Assembly: GCA_012514255.1 (NCBI GenBank)
Contig: JAAZAP010000116.1
Location: forward strand, 1 to 23,402
Reading direction: 5' to 3'
Length of the DNA: 23,402 bases
From: Bacteroidales bacterium
GTDB taxonomy: Bacteria; Bacteroidota; Bacteroidia; Bacteroidales; VadinHA17
The first letter of the stretch is position 1. Each line of letters begins with the position of its first letter. The notes beneath the pieces are model-generated. The model saw only the letters and a list, made by a program, of their open reading frames with translations. It did not search any database and was not told the DNA's origin. Positions 8,597-16,148 of this stretch are shown piece by piece. The translations under genes and the position numbers were made by a program.

Positions 8597-9130
8597 ATGC
8601 ATAGTGACAGTGAAATAATCGGGAGGATCAGGCAGGGAGACAAACAGGAGTTTGAAAAGCTGTTCCGGTCCTCCTATGTTTCACTGGTTCGTTATGCCAA
8701 AACCCTGGTCAGGGATCATGACACAGCGGAAGAGATAGTCCAGGACCTCTTTTTCAGGCTGTGGCAGGACAGACAGAAGATGAAGATAGAAAGTTCATTG
8801 AATGGTTATCTCTTCAGATCAGTGTATAACAGGGCACTGCACCGCATAGAACACCGGAAGGTTGTTGAGAGGCATGCAGGCGAGATGGCAGCTGCAGCCA
8901 GTCTTTCATCAGAGCCGGTGACAGAGACAATCTACTACAATGAGCTCCAGGCCAGGGTGGCAGGAGTCCTTGAGAGACTGCCGGAAAGGTGCCGTCTGAT
9001 ATTCAGGATGAGCCGTTTTGAAGGAATGAAATACAACGAAATAGCTGACAAACTGGCTGTCTCGCTTAAAACGGTGGAGGCAGACATGGGAAGGGCACTT
9101 AAGGAATTTCGAAAAGCACTTGCAGAGTGA
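8597..9130 (+). CDS. ECF-type RNA polymerase sigma-70 factor
   Basis: A 177-residue extracytoplasmic-function sigma factor that would direct RNA polymerase to a dedicated promoter set. The sigma-2 region lies at about residues 20-85 (DHDTAEEIVQDLFFRLWQDR at 40-59) and sigma-4 at about 120-172 (LPERCRLIFRMSRFEGMKYN and EIADKLAVSLKTVEADMGRA, a helix-turn-helix). This is the Bacteroidetes sigma group that pairs with FecR-type anti-sigma factors. Its TGA overlaps the FecR ATG (TGATG), indicating translational coupling. The targets cannot be read from the sequence; autoregulation of the cluster is likely by analogy. Confidence 0.94.
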   Translation: MHSDSEIIGRIRQGDKQEFEKLFRSSYVSLVRYAKTLVRDHDTAEEIVQDLFFRLWQDRQKMKIESSLNGYLFRSVYNRALHRIEHRKVVERHAGEMAAAASLSSEPVTETIYYNELQARVAGVLERLPERCRLIFRMSRFEGMKYNEIADKLAVSLKTVEADMGRALKEFRKALAE

Positions 9131-10113
9131 TGAAAAAGAAAAGTAATACAGATAAATGGAGTGACCGTGATTGGGCCGGAGCAGCCGCGTGGCTCTCCGG
9201 AGAGGAGAACGGCAGCGGAGATAATGCCCGCCTCCTGATCAGTGAGAATGCAGATATAATGGAAAAGTGGAATAACCTGAAAAATCAGGACAAGGAGATA
9301 ATTGATGTTGATAAAGCATGGGCGAAGCTCAACGGCAGGATAGAGGCGGCTGAAAGACCTGTAATAACACTTCCCGTGAGGAGACGATCATTCCTTGGGA
9401 CCTTTGCACGGATAGCCGCAATGGTGATAATAGTGGCAGGAGCAGGATGGCTCCTCTTTGAGCTCGCTGCTCCTGATAACATTACGGTGGCAACCACAGC
9501 CACTGAAAAGAATATAGAGGTACTCCTCAGTGATGGCAGCAGGGTATTCCTGAACAGGAACAGCCGGCTTACCCACCCTACAGATTTCAGGGGTGAGACG
9601 CGCAGGGTCACTCTCTCGGGAGAGGCTTACTTCGATATTAGCCCCTATGCAGAACATCCCTTTATTATTGACGCCGGCAAGGCCAGCATCAGAGTGCTTG
9701 GTACATCATTCAACGTGATCACTGAAAATAACAAGCAGGAGGTAGAGGTCTACGTCTCCTCAGGAAAGGTGATGGTTACCAGCGTAGACGGCTCGCGCAG
9801 CCTGACGCTTGAACCGGAGGAGGTGGGAAAAGTATCTCCCGGGGGAGCTACACAAACACGCAATACGAACGTTAATTACCTGGCATGGCATACCGGTATG
9901 CTGAAATATGACGGAGAACGGCTGGGAGTTGTCTTTGAAGACCTGAAAAGGGCTTATAATATAGATATAAAGGTTGATGACCCCGCTATCAATGACTACA
10001 GACTCACATCACCCTTTGAACAGCAACCACACGATACAATTGTTAAACTGATTTGCACTACCTTTAACCTTCATTATGTAAGTGAGGGAGGAACCTATAT
10101 CCTTTCCCGCTGA
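9130..10113 (+). CDS. FecR family anti-sigma factor
   Basis: A 327-residue single-pass inner-membrane anti-sigma factor, expected to hold the adjacent ECF sigma factor and release it on a signal from the outer membrane. The N-terminal cytoplasmic part is about 90 residues and includes SDRDWAGAAAWLSGE. One membrane segment lies near residues 91-112. The periplasmic FecR domain follows, with VLLSDGSRVFLNRNSRLTHP, LSGEAYFDI and GTSFNV, and then a C-terminal region that ends like the Bacteroidetes FecR families (TTFNLHYVSEGGTYILSR). I start at ATG 9130; a GTG at 9127 would add one residue. The gene is coupled to the sigma factor by a one-base overlap. Confidence 0.93.
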   Translation: MKKKSNTDKWSDRDWAGAAAWLSGEENGSGDNARLLISENADIMEKWNNLKNQDKEIIDVDKAWAKLNGRIEAAERPVITLPVRRRSFLGTFARIAAMVIIVAGAGWLLFELAAPDNITVATTATEKNIEVLLSDGSRVFLNRNSRLTHPTDFRGETRRVTLSGEAYFDISPYAEHPFIIDAGKASIRVLGTSFNVITENNKQEVEVYVSSGKVMVTSVDGSRSLTLEPEEVGKVSPGGATQTRNTNVNYLAWHTGMLKYDGERLGVVFEDLKRAYNIDIKVDDPAINDYRLTSPFEQQPHDTIVKLICTTFNLHYVSEGGTYILSR

Positions 10114-10131
10114 CAGGATGAAAAGGAACTG

Positions 10132-11688
10132 ATGCAACCGAGGGAATCAACAAGATTGAGGGTAACCCTGGTTGCCGGATTGTTTTTGCTGACCCTGCAG
10201 TCATTCACGCAGGGAAATGTTCTTGACAGTCAGCTCCGGCTGCCCGGCAACAGCATCAAGGCATCCAGGGCCCTGAGTGAGATAAGCAGACTCACCGGTT
10301 ATCTCTTTACCTATGATTCCCAGATAATCAATCCCGGCAGAACATTCTCCCTGAACGGGCAGGAGATGCCCGTCAGGGAAATACTCGATTCAGTAACGGC
10401 AGACCCGGCAATAGTTTATTCAGTGCTGGGGAGACACATAATCCTGTACCGCGAACTGGCATTTCCGGCGAACGCAGATACGCCAGCAGATTCACTGCCA
10501 CCATTTCTTTCCATCGGAGGTAAAATAGTTGATGCAGAGAATTCAGAGCCCCTGCCCTACGCAACCATCGGCATCAGCCACCGGAGAAAGGGAACGGTGA
10601 CCAACTACAACGGGGATTTTATCCTTAAAATAAGCAAGGCGAACCTCAATGACACCCTGACAGTGTCGTATGTTGGATATGTCAACAGGTTGCTTCCGGT
10701 AAGGAGCCTGCCGGGCAACGTCATGACCATCACCATGGACAGGGACTTCATCCCGATCCCCGAGATCATCATCAGGGCCCAGGACCCTATGATGATAATA
10801 AGAAAAACCATCTCTTCAGTGCCATCAAACTACGGCACCACCCCGGCGCTGCTGACAGGCTTCTATCGTGAAGGTGTCTACCGCAGGAAAGAGCCACAGA
10901 TCTATTCTGAGGCAGTGGTGAAGATATACAAGAGTCCTTATACCAGATCACTCCAGAATGACCAGATAAAGGTGATCAGGAGCCGGAAGATGGAGAACCT
11001 GGAAGTAAAGGATACGCTGGCAGTGAGACTAAAGGCAGGGCTGAGTGCCACCCTGTCGCTGGACGGGATGCGGCACCTTTTTGATTTTCTTGACCCACAG
11101 TCATTTGACACCTATGATTACCATCTTACTGATATAGTAAGCATTGATGATCAGTCAGCCTTTGTGATCTCATTCAGACAGAAACAGTGGATCACTGAGC
11201 CCCTGATGCAGGGTGATATATATATCAATGTTGACAATTACAGTGTTGTGCTGGCTGAGTTTGAGGTCAACCCTCTCTATGTGGACCAGACTGGCGAGTC
11301 ATTCATCAGCAGGCTCCCACGTGACTTTTTAATGAAGCCTGAATATGTCCGATATAGGGCACGGTACAGGAATGTAGACGGAAGATATTATCTCGCTCAT
11401 GTGAGGGGTGATCTTGGCTTTACTGCCAAAGGGCGAAAGAGGGTATTCAGCAGCCGTTTCAACGTATTCTTCGAGCTTGCCATCACCGAGTACCGTACAG
11501 ACAATGTGGCAAGATTTGATCACGAGGAGCTGGCGCCGGTTCATTCGGTCTTTTCACGTACCATTGACGGGTATGATACCAGGTTCTGGAAGGACTTCGA
11601 CTTCCTGAAGCCTGAGGAAGACCTTGTAGCAGCCCTGGAGAAGCTCAATGTGAGGCTGGGTGAGTTTGCTGATCAGCAGGAGCCCTAG
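10132..11688 (+). CDS. STN + carboxypeptidase-like regulatory domain protein, no TonB barrel
   Basis: A 518-residue exported protein beginning with a signal peptide (about 1-27). An STN-like (secretin/TonB N-terminal) domain follows at about 32-103, with ALSEISRLTGYLFTYDSQII and SVLGRHIILYRE. A CarboxypepD_reg-like domain lies at about 124-205 (IGGKIVDAENSEPLPYATIG, YNGDFILKI, VSYVGYVNR). A C-terminal domain (about 215-515) is paralogous to that of the gene at 7276; both have TGFYRE/TAFYRE, EAVV and FxxxLAITxR-like blocks. STN domains normally let a TonB-dependent receptor touch its FecR partner; here the receptor barrel is absent. The gene starts 18 bp after fecR with AAAAGGAA ahead of the ATG. 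Its stop overlaps that of the convergent OmpA-type gene. Role in signal relay is inferred. Confidence 0.82.
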   Translation: MQPRESTRLRVTLVAGLFLLTLQSFTQGNVLDSQLRLPGNSIKASRALSEISRLTGYLFTYDSQIINPGRTFSLNGQEMPVREILDSVTADPAIVYSVLGRHIILYRELAFPANADTPADSLPPFLSIGGKIVDAENSEPLPYATIGISHRRKGTVTNYNGDFILKISKANLNDTLTVSYVGYVNRLLPVRSLPGNVMTITMDRDFIPIPEIIIRAQDPMMIIRKTISSVPSNYGTTPALLTGFYREGVYRRKEPQIYSEAVVKIYKSPYTRSLQNDQIKVIRSRKMENLEVKDTLAVRLKAGLSATLSLDGMRHLFDFLDPQSFDTYDYHLTDIVSIDDQSAFVISFRQKQWITEPLMQGDIYINVDNYSVVLAEFEVNPLYVDQTGESFISRLPRDFLMKPEYVRYRARYRNVDGRYYLAHVRGDLGFTAKGRKRVFSSRFNVFFELAITEYRTDNVARFDHEELAPVHSVFSRTIDGYDTRFWKDFDFLKPEEDLVAALEKLNVRLGEFADQQEP

Positions 11689-12698
11689 TAACTTTCCAGG
11701 ATTCTGTAAAGAGCTGTAAGATCGGGTGTAAGGATGATCTCCGTCCTCCTGTTTTTCTGACGTGCATCAGGAGTCTTTGCAGGATCAACCGGCATATATT
11801 CGCTTCTGCCGGTAGCAACCAGCCGCTTCGGGTTAATATGTGTATCCTGCGTCAGCACCCTGACCACGGTGGTGGCTCTCTTGACGCTCAGGTCCCAGTT
11901 GTCAAGTATCTGCTGACCCGGCGCAGCCCTGTAGGGCACATCATCTGTATGTCCCTCGATGGTAATGGTGACATCCTGGTTCTTTTCCAGCAGGGCCCCG
12001 AGCTTGCGCAAAGCGGTACGGCCGGTGGCATCAATCTCATAACTGCCCGTCTTGAAGAGCAGCTTGTCTTCCATTGATACATAGACCTGCCCATTCTTCA
12101 TTGTCACCGTCAGGCCGTTGTTCTCAAAACCGAAAAGGGCTTCCGATACCTTGTCCTTCAGTACCTTGACCGCCTGCTGCTGGGCATCAAGCATCTTCTC
12201 GAGCTCGGCAAGTCTTGCATTCCGCTTTTCAAGCTCGTAGGTGAGCTCCTCGAGGGTCGCCTTCTTGGTGTCAAGATTCATCTCGAGGTCTCGCATAAGA
12301 TCCTCCCTCTGATTAAGCTCAGTCTGTGCCTGCCTCAGCTCAGCCAGTAGCCGCTGCGTCTCCTGTGCCTTCCCGGCGGCCAGCTCGGCCTGCGCCCTCT
12401 GTAACTCCTCATACCGCGTTGAGAGCCTGCTGATCTCTTCCCTCCTTTGACTGAGATCCGTGCGGGCTTTCTCCAGCTCGCCGGTGAGCCTGCTGATCTC
12501 ATCGGTGAGCTGCCCTGACTTCGCGGTAAGCTCCCTGTTAGACATAGCCAGCCAGATATTTTCCGCCCTGAGTGAATCACGCTCTGCCATCAGCATCAGA
12601 TTCCTGTCGATGAGACTGTTGTACCTCTTCCCCGTAACACAGGAAACCGCCGTCAGCGCAATTAACAGTACCGGTAATATGATTTTCAGTGCTTTCAT
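11685..12698 (-). CDS. OmpA-family peptidoglycan-binding lipoprotein with coiled coil
   Basis: A 337-residue lipoprotein. The N-terminus MKALKIILPVLLIALTAVSC has a lipobox ending at Cys20. Residues of about 30-185 are a long Glu/Arg/Leu-rich coiled coil. The C-terminal OmpA/MotB domain includes TIEGHTDDVPY, the DNWDLSVKRATTVVRVL helix, ATGRSEYMPV and KNRRTEIIL, the residues that bind diaminopimelate in peptidoglycan. It therefore likely links the envelope to the cell wall. I start at ATG 12698; an upstream in-frame start would add 18 residues ahead of the signal peptide and is rejected. The CTA/TAG stop shares four bases with the convergent gene's stop. The gene is divergent from dxs. Confidence 0.92.
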   Translation of the reverse strand: MKALKIILPVLLIALTAVSCVTGKRYNSLIDRNLMLMAERDSLRAENIWLAMSNRELTAKSGQLTDEISRLTGELEKARTDLSQRREEISRLSTRYEELQRAQAELAAGKAQETQRLLAELRQAQTELNQREDLMRDLEMNLDTKKATLEELTYELEKRNARLAELEKMLDAQQQAVKVLKDKVSEALFGFENNGLTVTMKNGQVYVSMEDKLLFKTGSYEIDATGRTALRKLGALLEKNQDVTITIEGHTDDVPYRAAPGQQILDNWDLSVKRATTVVRVLTQDTHINPKRLVATGRSEYMPVDPAKTPDARQKNRRTEIILTPDLTALYRILESY

Positions 12699-12835
12699 GA
12701 CCTGAAAGATTTTTACTTTCCACCTGTTGCGAAATAAACAATAATTGACCAAAGCTGTTCCAAATTGCCGGATGAATAATCAACAATGAAAGTTTTTTAC
12801 TGACGGATGCTGATGCGGATATTGTAGAGCTATCA

Positions 12836-12877
12836 TGCCGACAGAATTCGGCAAAAACTAAATTATAAGTATCTTTG
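12836..12877 (+). promoter_or_regulatory. dxs promoter with overlapping hairpin
   Basis: TATCTTTG at 12870-12877 is a perfect Bacteroidetes -7 box 25 bp before the dxs ATG. A TTCG at 12847-12850 lies 19 bp upstream in the -33 position. A perfect inverted repeat, TGCCGA (12836-12841) and TCGGCA (12848-12853), overlaps that -33 site and could be an operator or chance. Confidence 0.6.
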
Positions 12878-12902
12878 CCCCGGCATCTGACTACCTGAAT
12901 CA

Positions 12903-14798
12903 ATGTCATCTGAACGACTGCTAGATAAGATCGATACACCTGAGGACCTCAGGAAACTTGACAGGCTTGAGCTGGTCAGGCTCAGTGATGAGCTCAGGCA
13001 ACATATCATTGATGAGGTCAGCACTAACCCGGGCCATTTCGGGGCGAGCCTCGGGGTGGTGGAACTGACCGTGGCCCTGCATTACGTCTATAACACGCCC
13101 TATGACAAAATAGTCTGGGACGTGGGTCATCAGGCTTATGGCCACAAGATACTCACCGGCAGGAAAACACAATTTCACACCAACCGTAAATACAAAGGTG
13201 TCAGCGGTTTCCCGCGAATGGCAGAGAGTGAATATGATGCCTTTGGAGTAGGGCACTCCTCAACCTCCATCTCAGCAGCCCTGGGTATGGCTGTAGCAGC
13301 CCAGACTAAAGGAGAAAAGAGGAAAGTGGTGGCAGTGATAGGCGACGGCGCCCTGCAGGCGGGACTGGCATTTGAAGGTCTTAACAATGCCGGTAACCAG
13401 AAGGCTGACCTGCTGGTCATACTCAATGATAATAATATTTCAATCGACGCCAGCGTCGGTGCCCTGAAGGAATATCTCCTTGACATAACCACCAGCAAGA
13501 CTTACAACCGGTTCAAGGATAAGGTATGGAGACTGCTGGGCAGATACAAGAAGGTGGGTGCAAGGGCCAGGAACCTGGCAGCACAGATAGAAAGCGGTAT
13601 CAAGGGTACGGTACTTGAACAGAGTAATCTGTTCGAATCGTTGAATTTCAGGTATTTCGGACCTATTGACGGCCATGACGTACTGCACCTTACCCGTGTA
13701 CTCGAAGACCTTAAGACCATCCCGGGCCCGAAACTGCTTCACTGTGTTACGGTCAAGGGCAAGGGATTCCCGAAGGCCGAGGAACAACAGACCATATTTC
13801 ATGCACCCGGCAGGTTTGACAAATGCACCGGCGAACTGATAAAGCCGGCAGAGTGTCCCAAGCACGCCCTTTACCAGAAAGTTTTCGGACAGACACTACT
13901 GGAGCTGGCACGGCAGAATGAAAAGATAGTGGGCATAACCCCTGCCATGCCTACAGGATGCTCGCTCAACATCATGATGAAGGAGATGCCAGGCAGGGCA
14001 TTTGACGTGGGCATCTGTGAACAGCATGCTGTTACCTTCTCAGCAGGGCTGGCAGCAAATGGGATGGTGCCTTTCTGCAACATTTACTCATCATTCATGC
14101 AGCGAGCCTATGACCAGGTGATTCATGATGTGGCCATACAGGGCCTGAAGGTGATATTCTGCATGGACCGCGGAGGATTGGTAGGTGCCGACGGGGCAAC
14201 GCATCACGGCTTCTTTGATATCGCCTTTATGCGAAATATACCAGGCATGGTAACTGCGGCCCCCATGGATGAGGTGGAATTGCGCAACATAATGTACACA
14301 GCCCAGCTGGAAAAGACTAAAGGGCCCTTCAGTATACGATATCCACGCGGGACAGGTGTGATATGTGACTGGCAGCAGCCGTTTGAGGAGATCCCCGTTG
14401 GTCGTGCACGACTCATCAGTGAGGGCAATGACATCGCTGTGCTGAGCCTTGGCCACCCGGGTAACTTCGTTGTTGAAGCAACTGAACACCTCCGCCCGGA
14501 AGGGATATCAGTTCTTCACTGCGATATGCGTTTTGCCAACCCGCTTGATGAGGAGGTGTTGCACCGCGTAATGAAACGATTCAAAAAGATCATCACCGTG
14601 GAGGACGGGGTGATCAAGGGAGGGTTCGGCAGTGCCGTGCTGGAATTTGCGGCTGATAATGGCTATACGGTTGAGGTGAAGCGCCTGGGCATACCCGATT
14701 ATTTCGTGGAACATGGCACCCAGCAGGAGCTGTGGCACGAATGCGGGTATGATGCTGCCGGGATTGAGCAGGCCATTATTAAGGCAGCAGGCCATTAG
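12903..14798 (+). CDS. dxs: 1-deoxy-D-xylulose-5-phosphate synthase
   Basis: A 631-residue thiamine-diphosphate enzyme that condenses pyruvate and glyceraldehyde 3-phosphate, the first step of the MEP isoprenoid pathway. Motifs in order are GHQAYGHKILTGR (75-87), the ThDP/Mg motif GDGA (147-150) through NDNNIS (175-180), YFGPIDGHD (251-259), the catalytic ICEQHA with Glu373, and DRGGLVGADGATHHGFFD in the pyrimidine domain, then a transketolase C-terminal domain. Family length is normal. The GDGA block continues LQAG rather than the usual [IM]T[AG]G, which is odd. The start is supported by a promoter ending 25 bp upstream. The last codons and stop (14783-14803) resemble the hairpin repeat that follows the gene. 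Confidence 0.96.
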   Translation: MSSERLLDKIDTPEDLRKLDRLELVRLSDELRQHIIDEVSTNPGHFGASLGVVELTVALHYVYNTPYDKIVWDVGHQAYGHKILTGRKTQFHTNRKYKGVSGFPRMAESEYDAFGVGHSSTSISAALGMAVAAQTKGEKRKVVAVIGDGALQAGLAFEGLNNAGNQKADLLVILNDNNISIDASVGALKEYLLDITTSKTYNRFKDKVWRLLGRYKKVGARARNLAAQIESGIKGTVLEQSNLFESLNFRYFGPIDGHDVLHLTRVLEDLKTIPGPKLLHCVTVKGKGFPKAEEQQTIFHAPGRFDKCTGELIKPAECPKHALYQKVFGQTLLELARQNEKIVGITPAMPTGCSLNIMMKEMPGRAFDVGICEQHAVTFSAGLAANGMVPFCNIYSSFMQRAYDQVIHDVAIQGLKVIFCMDRGGLVGADGATHHGFFDIAFMRNIPGMVTAAPMDEVELRNIMYTAQLEKTKGPFSIRYPRGTGVICDWQQPFEEIPVGRARLISEGNDIAVLSLGHPGNFVVEATEHLRPEGISVLHCDMRFANPLDEEVLHRVMKRFKKIITVEDGVIKGGFGSAVLEFAADNGYTVEVKRLGIPDYFVEHGTQQELWHECGYDAAGIEQAIIKAAGH

Positions 14799-14963
14799 GA
14801 ATTTTCGATTGGCGATTGGCGATTGTCGATTGGCGATTTTGGCCGTAGGCCATTAAGAATTGTAAGACAAAGCCCACATTTGTACGTTGGTCGTAGACCA
14901 TAAAGCATTGTAGATATGAGTTTTACGATATTGAATTTTGGCCGTAGGCCATTAAGAATTGTA
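14783..14963 (+). repeat. Array of hairpin repeats (three copies plus a degenerate one)
   Basis: A 29-nt sequence at 14836-14864 is repeated exactly at 14935-14963. Its core is TGGCCGTAGGCCA (5-bp stem, GTA loop) followed by TTAAGAATTGTA. A third copy at 14888-14912 has TGGTCGTAGACCA followed by TAAAGCATTGTA, in which one stem pair changes on both sides so the hairpin is kept. The cores start at 14841, 14889 and 14940, about 48-51 nt apart. A degenerate fourth copy (14783-14803) includes AGGCCATTAGGAATT and contains the dxs stop codon. It fills most of the gap before the DUF1080 gene. Confidence 0.8.
14806..14840 (+). repeat. Heptamer tandem repeat (CGATTGG)n
   Basis: Five 7-nt units in unbroken register: CGATTGG, CGATTGG, CGATTGT, CGATTGG, CGATTTT. 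They begin eight bases after the dxs stop and lead directly into the first hairpin repeat core. Confidence 0.85.
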
Positions 14964-14971
14964 CAAGGAAA

Positions 14972-15736
14972 ATGAAAAAACTACTGATTCTCACCACCAT
15001 CACCCTGATGATCACCTCCTGTGCCCCTAAACCAAAGGAACAGTGGATTCCCCTCTTCAACGGCCAGAACCTCGACGGCTGGGTAATAAAAATAAAAGGT
15101 TCGCCCCTGGGTGAAAATTATAAAAACACCTTCCGGGTTGATGAGGGGGTGATGAAAGTAGTATACTCCGAATATGACACCTTCAGGTATGAATTTGGCC
15201 ATATTTACTACAGGGAGCCATTCTCGTCGTATAAGTTGAGGGTTGAATACCGTTTCACCGGCGAGCAGGTGCCGGGCGGTCCCTCGTGGGGCTTCCGTAA
15301 CAGCGGCATCATGTTCCATTGTCAGGATCCGGCAACTATCGGGCTGAACCAGGACTGGCCAGTATCAGTTGAGGTGCAGTTTCTTGGCAGTACAGCGGAA
15401 CGTGAAACACCCACAATGAATGTTTGTACACCGCATACACATATAGTTATTAATGATACACTGATCACTGAGCATTGTACCTCTTCTTCATCAAAATTCT
15501 TTTACGATGATGAGTGGGTAACAGCAGAACTGGTGGTGTACGCTGACAGCATTATACATCATATTGTCAATGGCGACACGGTGCTGACATATTCAGGACC
15601 ACAGATAGGAGGTGATCTGCCGGAAGGATTTTTCCTGCCACAGGGAACGCCGCTGAAGGAGGGGTATATTGCCCTTCAGTCTGAGTCGCACCCGGTTGAG
15701 TTCAGGAAGGTGGAGATATTGAAAATCAGGCAGTAA
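14972..15736 (+). CDS. DUF1080 (3-keto-disaccharide hydrolase-like) lipoprotein
   Basis: A 254-residue protein of the DUF1080 family, a concanavalin-like beta-sandwich often linked to carbohydrate hydrolysis and recently associated with 3-keto-glycoside hydrolysis. The N-terminus MKKLLILTTITLMITSC has a lipobox ending at Cys17, so it is probably surface- or periplasm-anchored. WIPLFNGQNLDGWVIK at 25-40 is the family signature, followed by YKLRVEYRF, FRNSGIMFHC and VEVQFLGS. The C-terminal GYIALQSESHPVEFRKVEIL closes the sandwich. The gene is bracketed by repeats on both sides. The catalytic activity is inferred from the family; the substrate is unknown. Confidence 0.88.
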   Translation: MKKLLILTTITLMITSCAPKPKEQWIPLFNGQNLDGWVIKIKGSPLGENYKNTFRVDEGVMKVVYSEYDTFRYEFGHIYYREPFSSYKLRVEYRFTGEQVPGGPSWGFRNSGIMFHCQDPATIGLNQDWPVSVEVQFLGSTAERETPTMNVCTPHTHIVINDTLITEHCTSSSSKFFYDDEWVTAELVVYADSIIHHIVNGDTVLTYSGPQIGGDLPEGFFLPQGTPLKEGYIALQSESHPVEFRKVEILKIRQ

Positions 15737-15751
15737 TTCATGGCAATTGAG

Positions 15752-15780
15752 GACCGATCCGCCAGCTTGCGGAGAAGGAG
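15752..15780 (+). repeat. GACCGA-hairpin-GAAGGAG unit, copy 1
   Basis: GACCGA (15752-15757), then a TCCGC/GCGGA 5-bp stem with CAGCTT loop (15758-15773), then GAAGGAG (15774-15780). The same flanks around a different hairpin recur at 15917-15962. Confidence 0.65.
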
Positions 15781-15840
15781 TCGTTTTCCAGAGAAGGGTA
15801 ACCGGCAATAGCATCTGTTTCAAAAAAAAATCCTATTTTC

Positions 15841-15896
15841 GCATCCTGCATCCTCGCAGACTGCTGACTGTTGACTGCTGACAGCTGACTGCTGAC
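15841..15896 (+). repeat. Heptamer tandem repeat, second array
   Basis: Eight 7-nt units in one register: GCATCCT twice, CGCAGAC, then TGCTGAC, TGTTGAC, TGCTGAC, AGCTGAC, TGCTGAC. The unit length equals that of the array at 14806-14840, although the unit sequence differs. Confidence 0.8.
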
Positions 15897-15900
15897 TGAA

Positions 15901-15999
15901 TATGCCCGGATGGCAGGACCGAGCGTAAAGTCCCGACATAGTATGTCGGGATAGCGAAGGAGCCGGAGTGCAGGGGAGGCAATTCTGCCATCCGGATGA
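15901..15999. repeat. Nested palindromic element
   Basis: Outer 11-bp inverted repeat CCGGATGGCAG (15906-15916) / CTGCCATCCGG (15985-15995). Inside it is a near-perfect palindrome, TCCCGACATA (15931-15940) and TATGTCGGGA (15942-15951). The inner palindrome is flanked by GACCGA (15917-15922) and GAAGGAG (15956-15962), as in the copy at 15752. Its first 14 bases recur at the 5' edge of the tRNA gene (16062-16075), and its last 11 bases recur downstream of the tRNA (16187-16197). It could be a structured RNA, a mobile palindromic element or a tRNA-derived repeat. Confidence 0.75.
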
Positions 16000-16064
16000 G
16001 TTGAGTAAACTGATTGTTGATTGTAAATAAAATATACTGAAGAAAAGAATATTGTGGTGATTAT

Positions 16065-16148
16065 GCCCGGATGGCGGAATTGGTAGACGCGCTGGTCTCA
16101 AACACCAGTGGCAGCAATGCCGTGCCGGTTCGATCCCGGCTCCGGGCA
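16065..16148 (+). tRNA. tRNA-Leu (anticodon CAA)
   Basis: A complete class II tRNA. The acceptor arms GCCCGGA (16065-16071) and TCCGGGC (16141-16147) pair perfectly and are followed by discriminator A. The anticodon stem CTGGT/ACCAG encloses the loop CTCAAAC, giving anticodon CAA (reads UUG). A variable arm (TGGCAGCAATGCCG) and the T-loop GGTTCGATCC are present. The 3' CCA is not encoded (ACT follows). No intrinsic terminator with a T tract is seen; a 6-bp hairpin (16163-16186) lies just downstream. Confidence 0.96.

Larger units (their letters stand above)
15737..16064. other. Gene-free repeat-bearing spacer upstream of tRNA-Leu
   Basis: This 328-bp stretch has no credible reading frame. 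It contains a small hairpin unit (15752-15780), a poly-A run near 15823, a heptamer tandem array (15841-15896) and a palindromic element (15901-15999), each listed separately. The last 60 bp before the tRNA are AT-rich; a TATTGTGG at 16050-16057 could be a poor -7 box for the tRNA. Confidence 0.7.

Noticed and set aside
14783..14963. CRISPR array
   Set aside because: Copies are too few and too divergent, the spacing segments include tandem heptamers, and no cas genes are in the window.
15901..15999. Integron attC-like site
   Set aside because: The nested palindrome is attC-sized but lacks the GTTRRRY/RYYYAAC core sites, and there is no integrase or cassette array in view.
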